A DNA stretch of 64,000 nt from Ktedonosporobacter rubrisoli (GTDB lineage: Bacteria; Chloroflexota; Ktedonobacteria; Ktedonobacterales; Ktedonobacteraceae): positions 434,001 to 498,000 of the forward strand of contig NZ_CP035758.1 in the NCBI RefSeq assembly GCF_004208415.1. Direction: 5' to 3'. A model generated the notes under the pieces. The model was not told where the DNA came from. It saw only the letters and a list, made by a program, of their open reading frames with translations, and did not search any database. Positions 27,850-36,512 of this stretch are shown here, in pieces. Both the position numbers and the translations under genes were made by a program. The first letter of the stretch is position 1; each line of letters begins with the position of its first letter.

Positions 27850-28191
27850 TTAAGATTTCCCAATCTTAGAGATGGCCACCAGCGCAATTAAGAAGATGGT
27901 CAAGCTAACGACGCTCAAGCTGAGCCAGCTCGTTGGGTTTGGGAGAAAGATCGTAAAAAGAACTGAGAAGGGCAGTAGCATCAGCATTGCTACCACGGCA
28001 AGCAAGAGACGCAGGATATCTTTGTTATCGCGCGGTAAGACTGCTATTTTCCCATTAGAGCGCTCAGGCAGAAGAAGATAATATGGCATCTCCTCTTGCG
28101 GTTGTCTGTATGCTAACTCATGATCTGTAGTATGCTCGTTTAAGCATGCCTGATCATTGCTCAATCTGCCCCTACCATACTGGGTGTTCAC
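27850..28191 (-). CDS. Small two-helix membrane protein
   Basis: The product is 113 residues if translation starts at the GTG at 28191, which has GAGGAG 8 nt upstream; an in-frame ATG 21 nt earlier has none. A polar N-terminal half (NEHTTDHELAYRQPQEEMP) precedes two helices (LLLAVVAMLMLLPFSVLFTI and SLSVVSLTIFLIALVAI). No family is recognised. Confidence 0.6.
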   Translation of the reverse strand: MNTQYGRGRLSNDQACLNEHTTDHELAYRQPQEEMPYYLLLPERSNGKIAVLPRDNKDILRLLLAVVAMLMLLPFSVLFTIFLPNPTSWLSLSVVSLTIFLIALVAISKIGKS

Positions 28192-28396
28192 GTGTATTGC
28201 TCCTCTCGGCATTGCATTCCATCTCTTAGCACTGCCCTGGTTAGTTACTCATGTAACTAACTATAGAAGAAATGAACCTGTTTGTCAAGGGAGAAATCAG
28301 TTCTCTTTCATCAAGAAGTGACCGGCGAGCATGACTTAGAGATAAACGCCAGCGTTCAGCACGATCGCAGAGAGCTTCAGTTGGTCAGGCTCGGTT

Positions 28397-28996
28397 TTAA
28401 AACGCTTCGAGGTCGAGCTGCTCATTTTGCAGCAGAAGACTTGTATAACGGGCCATCTCTTCCGGAGAGCAAGGCTGATCATTCTCCAGCCACCAGGCCA
28501 CCAGACTAATAATCGCCCCGGCCCAGTATTGTGCCGTAATGGGAATAGGCACCTCGAAATTCTTATCATTGCGCTGCAGCCGCTTGAGCTTCTCCACACA
28601 CAGTTCGGCCAGATAGCCGCGCAAAAGCGTATAGAAAGTTCCTACTCCATTGCCGCAGAGCATAAGTTTATAAAACTGCGTGTGTTCTGCCACATGGATA
28701 AATATGCTCAAAAAGCGCTGTGCAGGAAGATCAACGGCCTCTTCATTCAAGGGTAAATGCGTCTCTTTCATCAAGGATTGGTGCATAAGGCGCATTCCAG
28801 AAATGAGCAGATCATACTTGTCCTCATAGTGCTTGTAAAATGTTGTGCGATGAACCATAGCTCTATCACATATATCTTTGACACTGATTGAGTCGAAATT
28901 CCGTTCGCTCATCAAAGCCATAAGCGCTTCCCACAATAGCTTATGCGTGCGTCTCACGCGCAGGTCTTCCGGAACTTTCGTTGAGTTCATAGACAT
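28397..28996 (-). CDS. TetR-family regulator divergent from P450
   Basis: At 199 residues, its HTH reads RRTHKLLWEALMALMSERNFDSISVKDICDRAMVHRTTFYKHY, and the C-terminal domain contains the FIHVAEHTQFYKLML and WWLENDQPCSPEEMARY segments seen also in the TetR at 16833. AAAGGG precedes the ATG. It is divergent from a P450 gene, with two similar 14-bp inverted repeats between them. Confidence 0.88.
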   Translation of the reverse strand: MSMNSTKVPEDLRVRRTHKLLWEALMALMSERNFDSISVKDICDRAMVHRTTFYKHYEDKYDLLISGMRLMHQSLMKETHLPLNEEAVDLPAQRFLSIFIHVAEHTQFYKLMLCGNGVGTFYTLLRGYLAELCVEKLKRLQRNDKNFEVPIPITAQYWAGAIISLVAWWLENDQPCSPEEMARYTSLLLQNEQLDLEAF

Positions 28997-29008
28997 TTTC
29001 CCTTTTGT

Positions 29009-29082
29009 GTAGACTATTCTACATTATCGCGTTTTTGTTTCTTGACCCTGGCCTCTGCCCATACTATAGTAGAAATAGCTAC
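29009..29082. promoter_or_regulatory. Two related inverted repeats between TetR and P450
   Basis: GTAGA-ctat-TCTAC (29009-29022) and GTAG-aaatag-CTAC (29069-29082) share the GTAGA half-site. The first lies 12 bp upstream of the TetR start and the second about 90 bp upstream of the P450 start. Paired sites of this sort would let one repressor control both genes. Confidence 0.5.
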
Positions 29083-29171
29083 AGATGTAAAGATATTCAA
29101 CACGTTGTAGACAAGTTGATCTAGCCATGCCTCTAAATAGAGACCTCTATTCGTACTGAAGGAGTTTGAGA

Positions 29172-30386
29172 ATGCAGTCTACTGAAATAAACCTTACCTC
29201 TCCCGAATTCAAAGCTCATCCCTATCCTACTTTCGCACAGATGCGTACCTACGATGCCGTACATAAGCTTGTCAAAACGAATGGTCAAGTATCCTGGTTA
29301 ATCATGCGCTATGAAGATGCCGAGCGGGCGCTGCGAGATCAGCGCCTGGTGAAAGATGCCATGAGCGTACTGACCAAAGAAGAGCTAGAACAGCGTTTCC
29401 CTTGGGCCCAGTCGTCAGCAGATACCCGTCCCCGACAATTACTCGCCGTTGATCCGCCCGATCATACCCGCTTACGCGCCCTGGTCAATATCTCCTTTAC
29501 GTCCCGCCTGGTCGAGCAGTGGCGCGAACGCATTCAGGCCATTGCCAATACATTACTTGACGCGGTACAGGATAAGGGAGAAATGGATCTGATCGAGGAT
29601 TTTGCCTTTCCATTGCCCATTACTGTGATTACTGAGATGCTGGGCATACCCAATGAGGATCATGCAAAGTTTCGCCACTGGTCAAATACATTCGTAGAGG
29701 CTGCTGGAGATCCCGAAAGGATGCGCGAAACTCAGGACTCTATGCAAGAGTTTCGCACCTACCTCAGTGAGCTAATTGGCCGCAAGCGTGAGCAGCAAGC
29801 CGAGGATCTGTTAAGCAAGCTGATCCAAGCCGAGACTGAAGGAGATAGGCTTTCGGAGAATGAATTGGTCTGGATGGTCTGGATTTTGCTGATCGCCGGC
29901 CATGAAACAACCGTTAACCTGATCAGTAACGGAATATTGACGCTTCTGCAGCATCCAGATCAGTTGGAGAAGCTTAAGCAAGATCCAAGCCTGGTCAAGA
30001 CAGCTATCGAAGAGCTGCTCCGTTACAACGGTCCCGTTATGGCAGCTACTTCGCGCTGGGCACGAGAAGATGTAGAGATCGGCGGCAAGTTGATTCGGCG
30101 CGGCGATGAAGTACTTGTCGTCCTATCCTCAGCCAATCGTGATGGTGAAACGTTCGAGCATGCTGATGAGCTAGACATCACGCGCAAGGAGAACAAGCAC
30201 CTGGCTTTCGGCAAAGGGATTCATTATTGTCTCGGCGCTCCCCTGGCCCGCATGGAGGGACAGATAGCCATCAATACGCTTCTTCAGCGTATGCCCAATC
30301 TGCGCTTAAATACTGCTGTGGAAAATCTGGTCTGGCGTCCTGGCTCGCTGATCATGGGCCTGAACAAGCTTCCGCTGGCCTTCTAA
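29172..30386 (+). CDS. Cytochrome P450, bacterial class I (CYP107-like)
   Basis: This 404-residue heme monooxygenase shows I-helix AGHETTVNLISNG, ExxR in IEELLRYNGPV, and the heme loop HLAFGKGIHYCLGAPLARM with ligand Cys353. It resembles soluble macrolide- or small-molecule-hydroxylating P450s. The ATG at 29172 has AAGGAG 7 nt upstream; a TTG two codons earlier is less likely. Ferredoxin and reductase genes are not adjacent. It is divergent from its probable TetR regulator and related to the broken P450 at 50482. Confidence 0.92.
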   Translation: MQSTEINLTSPEFKAHPYPTFAQMRTYDAVHKLVKTNGQVSWLIMRYEDAERALRDQRLVKDAMSVLTKEELEQRFPWAQSSADTRPRQLLAVDPPDHTRLRALVNISFTSRLVEQWRERIQAIANTLLDAVQDKGEMDLIEDFAFPLPITVITEMLGIPNEDHAKFRHWSNTFVEAAGDPERMRETQDSMQEFRTYLSELIGRKREQQAEDLLSKLIQAETEGDRLSENELVWMVWILLIAGHETTVNLISNGILTLLQHPDQLEKLKQDPSLVKTAIEELLRYNGPVMAATSRWAREDVEIGGKLIRRGDEVLVVLSSANRDGETFEHADELDITRKENKHLAFGKGIHYCLGAPLARMEGQIAINTLLQRMPNLRLNTAVENLVWRPGSLIMGLNKLPLAF

Positions 30387-30588
30387 CGTAGACTAAGTTC
30401 AATCTCTCATCCTGGTCCATAACTGGGTCAGGATGAAACAGGGGCTGGACATAAAAATACAGGTCAGCCGTAGTACTATGGTAAATAGTGCCCGCCGACC
30501 TGTATTCCACAACAACCATTACCATTTCCCCACTCGAACGGCTGCTGTGTTTTATCTCTCAAGATCCCGAAGGATCTGGAAGAGCGAC

Positions 30589-31211
30589 TTAACGCTTGCC
30601 CGCTACAGCATTGCTATAGCGCTTGCCAACCTCGTCCCAGTTCACCACATTCCACCAGGCGCTGAGATATTCTGGGCGCCGATTCTGGTACTTGAGATAA
30701 TAGGCATGCTCCCATACATCGTTGCCAAGAACAGGGGCAAGCCCATCAATAAGCGGGCTATCCTGATTTGCTGTGGATATTACCTCCAGCTTGCCGCTAC
30801 GATTGAGCACCAGCCAGGCCCAACCTGAGCCAAAGCGCTTGGCACCCGCGTCATTAAAGGCATTTTTGAAGTTCTCAAAGCTGCCAAAGCTGCTGTCAAT
30901 GGCGCTGGCCAGCTCACCGCCGGGTGTTTTACTGCCACCGGGGTCATGATTTGCCAGTACATGCTGTGGTTGGCATGACCTCCGCCGTTGTTGCGCACAG
31001 CAGTACGTACCCCTTCCGGAATCTCCTGAAGGCGCTGCAAAACTTGTTCAACTGCAAGAGATGCAAACTGCGGGAGATCCTTTAGTGCAGCATTCAGATT
31101 GTTCACATAAGTGGCGTGATGCTTGTCGTGATGAAGCTGCATAGTCTGCGTATCAATATACGGCTCTAACGCGTTATAGTCGTATGGAAGAGGAGGAAGC
31201 TCAAAACTCAT
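30589..31211 (-). pseudogene. sodA: Fe/Mn superoxide dismutase with a frameshift
   Basis: The gene starts at 31211 (AAAAGGAG 10 nt upstream) with the dismutase N-terminus [18 protein letters not shown], metal His in [19 protein letters not shown] and [11 protein letters not shown]. After QIMTP the frame shifts at a G/C run near 30940; the continuation in another frame reads [13 protein letters not shown] through [12 protein letters not shown] to the metal-binding [19 protein letters not shown] and ends at 30589. One missing base explains it. If real, the cell lacks this dismutase, an unlikely loss in an aerobe unless another copy exists. Confidence 0.85.
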
Positions 31212-31423
31212 GATGTATATACTCCTTTTACGATGACAAAACAGGTGCTCCCAATGTGGAAAGCTTTTTTTGCTATTGCCTATCGATTGACAGGACTCAG
31301 TATACAAAAATACTAGCTTAGATGCTTCGTCCTTTTGGACAGTCTCTAGCTCTGACAATATGGCCATTCGCCTCCGGAGCTTGTTGCCAGCCATTCCTTA
31401 TTTTATTTTACTGGCCTTTCCTC

Positions 31424-31453
31424 TTGACAAACTATATTAGGGTACCCTAATAT
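31424..31453 (+). promoter_or_regulatory. Promoter with embedded 20-bp perfect palindrome
   Basis: TTGACA (31424-31429) and TAATAT (31448-31453) are 18 bp apart. ATATTAGGGT (31434-31443) is followed directly by its exact complement ACCCTAATAT (31444-31453), so the palindrome fills most of the spacer and the -10 element. A bound regulator would block or, as with MerR-type activators, realign this promoter. It drives the ECF transporter operon. Confidence 0.7.
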
Positions 31454-31466
31454 CTTAGTAAAGCAG

Positions 31467-31527
31467 TAGGAAATAGCCGGGAACCGCTTGGCACCACCGC
31501 AGCAACTGGAACCATGCCTATTTCCTA
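31467..31527 (+). ncRNA. Structured leader of the ECF operon, unknown class
   Basis: TAGGAAATAG (31467-31476) pairs over all 10 bp with CTATTTCCTA (31518-31527), enclosing 41 nt with possible GCC/GGC and CCA/TGG sub-hairpins and two GGAACC copies. It begins about 7 nt after the predicted transcription start and 84 nt before the first S component. The TPP riboswitch core (CTGAGA and others) is absent, although Bacillus ykoFEDC carries a TPP riboswitch. Could be a new leader class or a simple stem-loop. Confidence 0.45.
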
Positions 31528-31611
31528 TATGCTTCTAATTCTATGCATACCGCACGTCATGTTGTGCGCTCATACTTAGCTTTGACTATCTCAAAGGAGA
31601 AATAAAGGATA

Positions 31612-32217
31612 ATGAGGACCCTCTCACCTTCAAGCCGCCGGGGCTTATTCAACTGGAGCACGCGCGAGATCTTACTGATTGCCGCCATCGGCATTGTTTC
31701 CGGACTTATTTTTGCAGCATCATACTATGTCTATGCGCTTACTGTCGTCTTTGGTCCCCTGGTTAGCTGGGCCTGGACCGGCCTCTATCTGCTCCCTTCC
31801 TTCTTCATCGGCTATGTTATGCGCCGGCCCGGGGCAGCTCTGCTCATCGCCATCATCTATAGCCTGATTAATTTACTCTTTTCACCCTACGGCCCTATCA
31901 TTTTGATTAGCTGCGCTTTCTATGCCATCTCCGGAGAAACCGGCATCGCATTGGGCACGCGCTATCGCTCCTTTGCCCTGCCCTGGATGATCATTGCCGG
32001 GATTATAGGCGGTCTGATGCAAGTCCTGCTTTTCATAATCTTTTACAGCTCTGATTTCTTCAGCGTGAGCGTTCCAATCATCATCGGGGAAGTTTGTGCA
32101 ACAATCATCACCGCCACGATAGCGGCAGTCATCGGCAAACAGCTTGCCGATGCGCTGGCCCGCACTGGCGCCCTGGCTGGCACGGCCCTGAGCATTGATG
32201 AGACACCTGAAGTCTAG
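31612..32217 (+). CDS. ECF transporter S component, YkoE-like (first copy)
   Basis: This 201-residue, about six-helix substrate-binding membrane subunit resembles Bacillus YkoE (thiamine or pyrimidine precursor uptake). Shared features are FGPLVSWAWTGLYLLPSF, the RRPGAALLIA helix start, the GTRYRSFALPWM loop and the C-terminal GKQLADALARTGALAGTAL. AAAGGA lies shortly upstream. It is the first gene of a five-gene operon. Substrate assignment rests on family resemblance only. Confidence 0.85.
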   Translation: MRTLSPSSRRGLFNWSTREILLIAAIGIVSGLIFAASYYVYALTVVFGPLVSWAWTGLYLLPSFFIGYVMRRPGAALLIAIIYSLINLLFSPYGPIILISCAFYAISGETGIALGTRYRSFALPWMIIAGIIGGLMQVLLFIIFYSSDFFSVSVPIIIGEVCATIITATIAAVIGKQLADALARTGALAGTALSIDETPEV

Positions 32218-32263
32218 CATAACAGCTAGATTTAACTGCACAACACTAGAAGGAAAATGAAAA

Positions 32264-32869
32264 ATGAGCACTTCCTCAAGTTCTGTTCGGCGTCATTTAT
32301 TTGCTTGGAGCACCCGCGAGATCTTACTTATCGCCGCCATTGGCATCGTCTTTGGCATGATCTTTGCGGCCTCATACTATGCCTTTTCGATTACCGTCGT
32401 CTTTGGTCCAATTGCTGGCTGGGCCTGGACTGGTCTCTATCTGCTCCCCTCGTTACTGATCGGCTATATTTTGCGCCGGCCTGGGGCTGCGCTTCTTATC
32501 TCCTTGCTCTATAGCCTGGTCACGCTTCTCTTTTCGCCTTATGGCCCTGTGATCCTTATCAACTGTGCCTTCTACGCAGTTTCAGGCGAAGTCGGCCTGG
32601 CTCTTGGCACGCGCTACCGCTCCTTTAGTCTGCCCTGGATGATCCTCAGCGGCATTCTTAGCGGTTTGGTAATGATCTTGCTCTATGTCATCTTTTACCG
32701 AGACTCTTTCTTGGAATGGGCGTTGCCTATCCGCATCGGCGTGGTTGGCATAACGATACTTACTGGAATTGTGGGAGCTATTATCGGCAAACAGCTTGCC
32801 GATGCGTTGGCTCGCACCGGGGCCCTGGCTGGTACTGCACTAAAGAACGACGGAACACATGAGGTCTAG
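32264..32869 (+). CDS. ECF transporter S component, YkoE-like (second copy)
   Basis: Also 201 residues and a clear tandem paralogue of the preceding gene: nearly identical N-terminal helix (WSTREILLIAAIGIVFGMIF) and C-terminus (GKQLADALARTGALAGTAL), differing mainly in the loops around FYRDSFLEWALP. Having two S components beside one energising module suggests two related substrates or an obligate pair. The stop is one base before the ATPase start. Confidence 0.85.
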   Translation: MSTSSSSVRRHLFAWSTREILLIAAIGIVFGMIFAASYYAFSITVVFGPIAGWAWTGLYLLPSLLIGYILRRPGAALLISLLYSLVTLLFSPYGPVILINCAFYAVSGEVGLALGTRYRSFSLPWMILSGILSGLVMILLYVIFYRDSFLEWALPIRIGVVGITILTGIVGAIIGKQLADALARTGALAGTALKNDGTHEV

Positions 32870-32870
32870 T

Positions 32871-34610
32871 ATGGCACTGATAGAAATCGAAGATTTGGCG
32901 GCAAAATATCCCGGCCGCAAACTACCTGTACTACAAGGGGTTAATCTCCAGCTCAAACGTGGAGAGACTGTCTTACTGCTCGGAGCGTCAGGCAGTGGCA
33001 AAAGTACGCTGGGCCTAACCTTGAACGGTTTAATCCCGCACGAGGTCGGTTCCATCCTCAACGGGCAGATCCATGTAGATGGGCTCAATACGCAACAAAC
33101 CACGGTCGCCGAGCTAGCGCGCCGCGTGGGAATTGTCTTCCAGGACCCCGATGCTCAATTTGCTACACTCACCGTCGAGGATGAAATAGTCTTTGGCCTA
33201 GAAAATCTCTGTCTTCCTCCCTCGGAGATGGAGGAACGTATGCTAAGGGCTCTAGCCCAGGTCGGCTTGCCCGAGCATCGCTACCGGCGCGTCGATCAGC
33301 TTTCCGGCGGCGAAAAGCAGCGTATCGCCCTTGCCGCGCTCCTGGCAATGGAGCCGCAGGTTCTGGTCTTTGACGAGCCCACAGCCAATCTGGACCCCAT
33401 AGGAACGCGGGATGTCTTCGCGCTGATTCGTGAATGCAAAGTGCAGACTACCCATACTATTGTACTGATCGAGCACAAGCTTGACGATTTGATGGATCTT
33501 ATCGATAGAGTTATTGTCCTCGGTCCCGGCGGTTCGCTGATCGCTGATGGCACTCCACGCGCTATTTTCCGCGATTCCAGCGCGGTTCTTCGCGAGTACG
33601 GGATCTGGATGCCCCAGGTCTGTTTGCTGGCCCATCGCCTACGCGAGCAGGGCATAGAGCTTGATCCCTTTCCGATTACGCCGGCCGAGGCTGAAGTAGC
33701 GCTAAGGCAGATAAGCTTGTCAGAGGAGCGCCCAACTCTTTCATCTTCCTTGCCAGATGAAGAACCCGCTTCATCCCAGCCCGCAATAGAGGTTCGCGAG
33801 CTCTCTTTCCGGCGCGGACGCCAGACGATTCTCGATCGCGTCTCGCTGACGATCCCGCAAGGTGATTTTCTGGCCATCGTAGGAGCTAACGGCGCTGGCA
33901 AAACGACACTGGCCCAGCATCTCGTGGATATCCTTCATCCCTCGCCCAAAACTGTCTTTCTACAAGGTCAGGACCTCACGCGTATAGCTGCGCGCGATCT
34001 CGTCCACAAAATAGGCTACGTCTTTCAGAATCCCGAGCACCAGTTCATTACCGATTCGGTAGCCGATGAGGTCGCTTACGGCCTGCGCGTTATTGGTCTC
34101 TCAGCAGAAGAGATTACAGAACGTACGAATAGCCTGCTTGAACGCTTTGGGCTCCTACGCTTTGCGCCGGCCAATCCGTTTACGCTCAGCCATGGTGAGA
34201 AACGCCGCCTGAGTGTGGCCACGATGCTGGCAGTTGGGCAACAAATCCTTTTGCTTGACGAGCCAACCTTTGGGCAGGATCAAGGGAATGCTGAGGCGCT
34301 ACTCGATCTGCTCTGCGCTCTGCACGCAGAGGGCCGCACCATTGTTATGGTCACTCATGATATGACTCTAGTAGCCCGTTACGCACGGCATGTCGCAGTA
34401 ATGAATCAGGGCAAGATCATCTTTCATGGCACGCCGGCCGAGCTTTTTAAGCAGCCCGAGCTACTCATGAAGGCCCATCTGACGCTGCCCCCACTCACGA
34501 TGCTGGCCAATCGCCTGGGACAATCAGGGCTTCTAACGCTTGAGGAAGTGGCCACTCAGTGCCTTGCCGCATTTGCTTCTCTCCCCCAAACTAGAAAGGA
34601 AGCTATTTAG
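32871..34610 (+). CDS. Fused ECF ABC ATPase (YkoD-type, two NBDs)
   Basis: The 579-residue chain contains two ATPase domains: Walker A LLGASGSGKSTLG with signature LSGGEKQRIALA and Walker B VLVFDEPTANLD, then Walker A IVGANGAGKTTLA with signature LSHGEKRRLSVA and Walker B ILLLDEPTFGQD. This equals EcfA1 plus EcfA2 in one protein, as in YkoD. The ATG at 32871, directly after the upstream stop with GAGG in front, is preferred over an ATG at 32859. It energises the two S components with the T component. Confidence 0.92.
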   Translation: MALIEIEDLAAKYPGRKLPVLQGVNLQLKRGETVLLLGASGSGKSTLGLTLNGLIPHEVGSILNGQIHVDGLNTQQTTVAELARRVGIVFQDPDAQFATLTVEDEIVFGLENLCLPPSEMEERMLRALAQVGLPEHRYRRVDQLSGGEKQRIALAALLAMEPQVLVFDEPTANLDPIGTRDVFALIRECKVQTTHTIVLIEHKLDDLMDLIDRVIVLGPGGSLIADGTPRAIFRDSSAVLREYGIWMPQVCLLAHRLREQGIELDPFPITPAEAEVALRQISLSEERPTLSSSLPDEEPASSQPAIEVRELSFRRGRQTILDRVSLTIPQGDFLAIVGANGAGKTTLAQHLVDILHPSPKTVFLQGQDLTRIAARDLVHKIGYVFQNPEHQFITDSVADEVAYGLRVIGLSAEEITERTNSLLERFGLLRFAPANPFTLSHGEKRRLSVATMLAVGQQILLLDEPTFGQDQGNAEALLDLLCALHAEGRTIVMVTHDMTLVARYARHVAVMNQGKIIFHGTPAELFKQPELLMKAHLTLPPLTMLANRLGQSGLLTLEEVATQCLAAFASLPQTRKEAI

Positions 34611-35422
34611 TGGAGATATCCTACTATCATACCGATTCGCTTCTGCATCGGCTCAACCCGCTCTGCAAACTGCTAGCCATCTTCCCGGTGCTGGCTTTTG
34701 TGGCCTTCACTACAGATTTCTCGGTACCAGGGGCATTTGCAATCCTGATCAGCCTGATTGTGCTCATTCTGGGCCATATCCCTCTCACGCGCTTCATACG
34801 CGTGGCCTGGATGCCGCTGCTCCTTTTCGCGTTCTTTACGCTAGTTTATCCCTTTTTCGTGCGTCCGGAACTCGTGAAGGGCTCGCCGATCCTCTTAAGC
34901 TTCGGCCCGCTCATCTACTATCAGACGGCGCTGCTCCATGTCGCCCAGATAGCCTTGCGCGCCTACGCGATCATTCTCCTTTCGCTCTTTTTCTCCCTTA
35001 CGACTGATATCAGCGACTTTATTCGTGCGCTGGTTCAGCAGTGGAAGTTTCCTTACAAAATAGGCTACGGCACGATGGCGGCCTTTCGCTTTGTCCCTAT
35101 GCTCCAGAGCGAGATGCAGCTCATCCAGGCTGCCCACAAAATACGCGGTATTGCCGACCACGGCGGCTTGCGTTATGCGCGCATGCGGCGCTACGCGATC
35201 CCTCTGCTCTCTATTGCTCTTCGCCGGGCTGAGCGTACGGCCCTGGCCATGGATAGCCGCGCCTTCGGCGTTTTACCCAGGCGCACCTATTACAAGCGCT
35301 ACAGCTTTAGCCTTCAGGACTACCTCTTCCTGGCCTGCTTCTGGCTGGCTTGCCTGCTGCTTTGTCTGTTCTTTTGGTATTCCGGCTTACTCGGCCCACT
35401 AATATTTTTCAAGCAATTCTAG
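34610..35422 (+). CDS. ECF transporter T component (EcfT/YkoC-like)
   Basis: This 270-residue transmembrane coupling subunit has five or six helices and a cytoplasmic coupling region with two conserved arginine motifs (AAHKIRGIADHGG and ALAMDSRAFGVLP). The GTG start overlaps the ATPase TAG by one base; AAAGGA lies upstream. It links ATP hydrolysis to toppling of the S subunit. Confidence 0.9.
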   Translation: MEISYYHTDSLLHRLNPLCKLLAIFPVLAFVAFTTDFSVPGAFAILISLIVLILGHIPLTRFIRVAWMPLLLFAFFTLVYPFFVRPELVKGSPILLSFGPLIYYQTALLHVAQIALRAYAIILLSLFFSLTTDISDFIRALVQQWKFPYKIGYGTMAAFRFVPMLQSEMQLIQAAHKIRGIADHGGLRYARMRRYAIPLLSIALRRAERTALAMDSRAFGVLPRRTYYKRYSFSLQDYLFLACFWLACLLLCLFFWYSGLLGPLIFFKQF

Positions 35423-35425
35423 AAA

Positions 35426-36379
35426 GTGCCCGCTCCCATGACTGATACCCAATTTTGTGCCAAGATTTCGCGCGAACGTGAGGACCCAATTATTGGCCAG
35501 GCCGCTTACGCTAAAGCCTGGCTCCTGATTGAATATAACGGTCCCTGGGAGTGGGGAGCCGTTCTTGACAACCAGCTCCCCGAGGCCGTAAAAGCCTGGC
35601 TCAGCGCTATCATCTATAGCTATGCCACGACACACACGGTGGCGCTCTTCATCCGACACGATATGCGCCCCCTGGCAAAGATACGCTGCTTTGTGGCTAT
35701 CACGCGCGAGGCGCAAGAGGCGCTCTATCGCTTTGAGCTTAGCAGTTATGAAGAGCTACTCAAGCTTGATCTTGACGCGCTGCGAGCCGGCGATCCTGCC
35801 TATAATACCTATCTCAGTCCTGAACCTATCTACCTGGTCTGCACCAATGGCAAACATGATAAATGCTGCGCCAAATTTGGGATGCCCATTTACCAGGAAG
35901 CCTCACGGCTGGTTGGCGAGCAGGCCTGGCATTGTACACATATGGGGGGAGATCAGTATGCTGCCAATCTACTCTGCCTGCCGCGCGGCCTCTACTATAG
36001 CCGCGTCTCCGTGCCTGAGGTCACGTCAATCATCGAGGCCGATGGCCACAGAGAAATCTATCTGCCCAAAGCGCGTGGCCGGACCTGCTACCAGCCTGCG
36101 GTACAGGCTGCCGAATACTATTTGCGGCAGCAAACAGGCAATCTGCACCTCGATGCCTTCAGCCTTCTCGCTACCCACAGTGCCGAGACAAATGTTGAAA
36201 CCGTACATCTGCAGGCTACGGAGGATGGAACCATTCATACGCTCACCATCCAGCACGAGATACGTGAGCTAAGTTCGTCCCAACCCTGTAGTTGCCGCAA
36301 CGAGGCAAAAAATACGCGCTATGAGTTTCGCCTTCTCTCCTACGCGTCAAGCTCAGCTGCCTGCTCAATCAGCCCCTAG
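35426..36379 (+). CDS. Sucrase/ferredoxin-like thioredoxin-fold protein
   Basis: The 317-residue protein belongs to the sucraseferredoxin-like family, which has a thioredoxin-like [2Fe-2S] ferredoxin domain. Cysteine motifs CTNGKHDKCCAKFG and WHCTHMGGDQYAANLLCLPRG are the expected cluster ligands, followed by YYSRVSVPEV. It begins 3 nt after the T component (GTG at 35426; ATG at 35438 possible), so it is part of the ECF operon. A redox protein in an ECF operon is unusual and may process or reduce the imported compound. Confidence 0.85.
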   Translation: MPAPMTDTQFCAKISREREDPIIGQAAYAKAWLLIEYNGPWEWGAVLDNQLPEAVKAWLSAIIYSYATTHTVALFIRHDMRPLAKIRCFVAITREAQEALYRFELSSYEELLKLDLDALRAGDPAYNTYLSPEPIYLVCTNGKHDKCCAKFGMPIYQEASRLVGEQAWHCTHMGGDQYAANLLCLPRGLYYSRVSVPEVTSIIEADGHREIYLPKARGRTCYQPAVQAAEYYLRQQTGNLHLDAFSLLATHSAETNVETVHLQATEDGTIHTLTIQHEIRELSSSQPCSCRNEAKNTRYEFRLLSYASSSAACSISP

Positions 36380-36396
36380 TTTGCTACTCGGCAAGA

Positions 36397-36430
36397 ACTT
36401 GTTCAATCATCGGCAAGTATTCTGCATGGT
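36397..36430. repeat. 34-nt dispersed repeat, copy 1
   Basis: This sequence matches 28 of 34 positions of 40503-40536, including an uninterrupted CGGCAAGTATTCT core. On the minus strand both encode a similar peptide (EYLP then QVL). It lies upstream of the esterase gene. Confidence 0.5.
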
Positions 36431-36512
36431 GCTAAAGCCTTTCTTTACTGCATACTACTAAGGCTCCCATCTTTCCAGATGGAAATAGTAATACAGAAAG
36501 AAAGGTTTTATT

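Noticed and set aside
31454..31611. TPP or cobalamin riboswitch upstream of the ECF operon
   Set aside because: Conserved cores of both (CTGAGA and GCCACTG type motifs) are absent.
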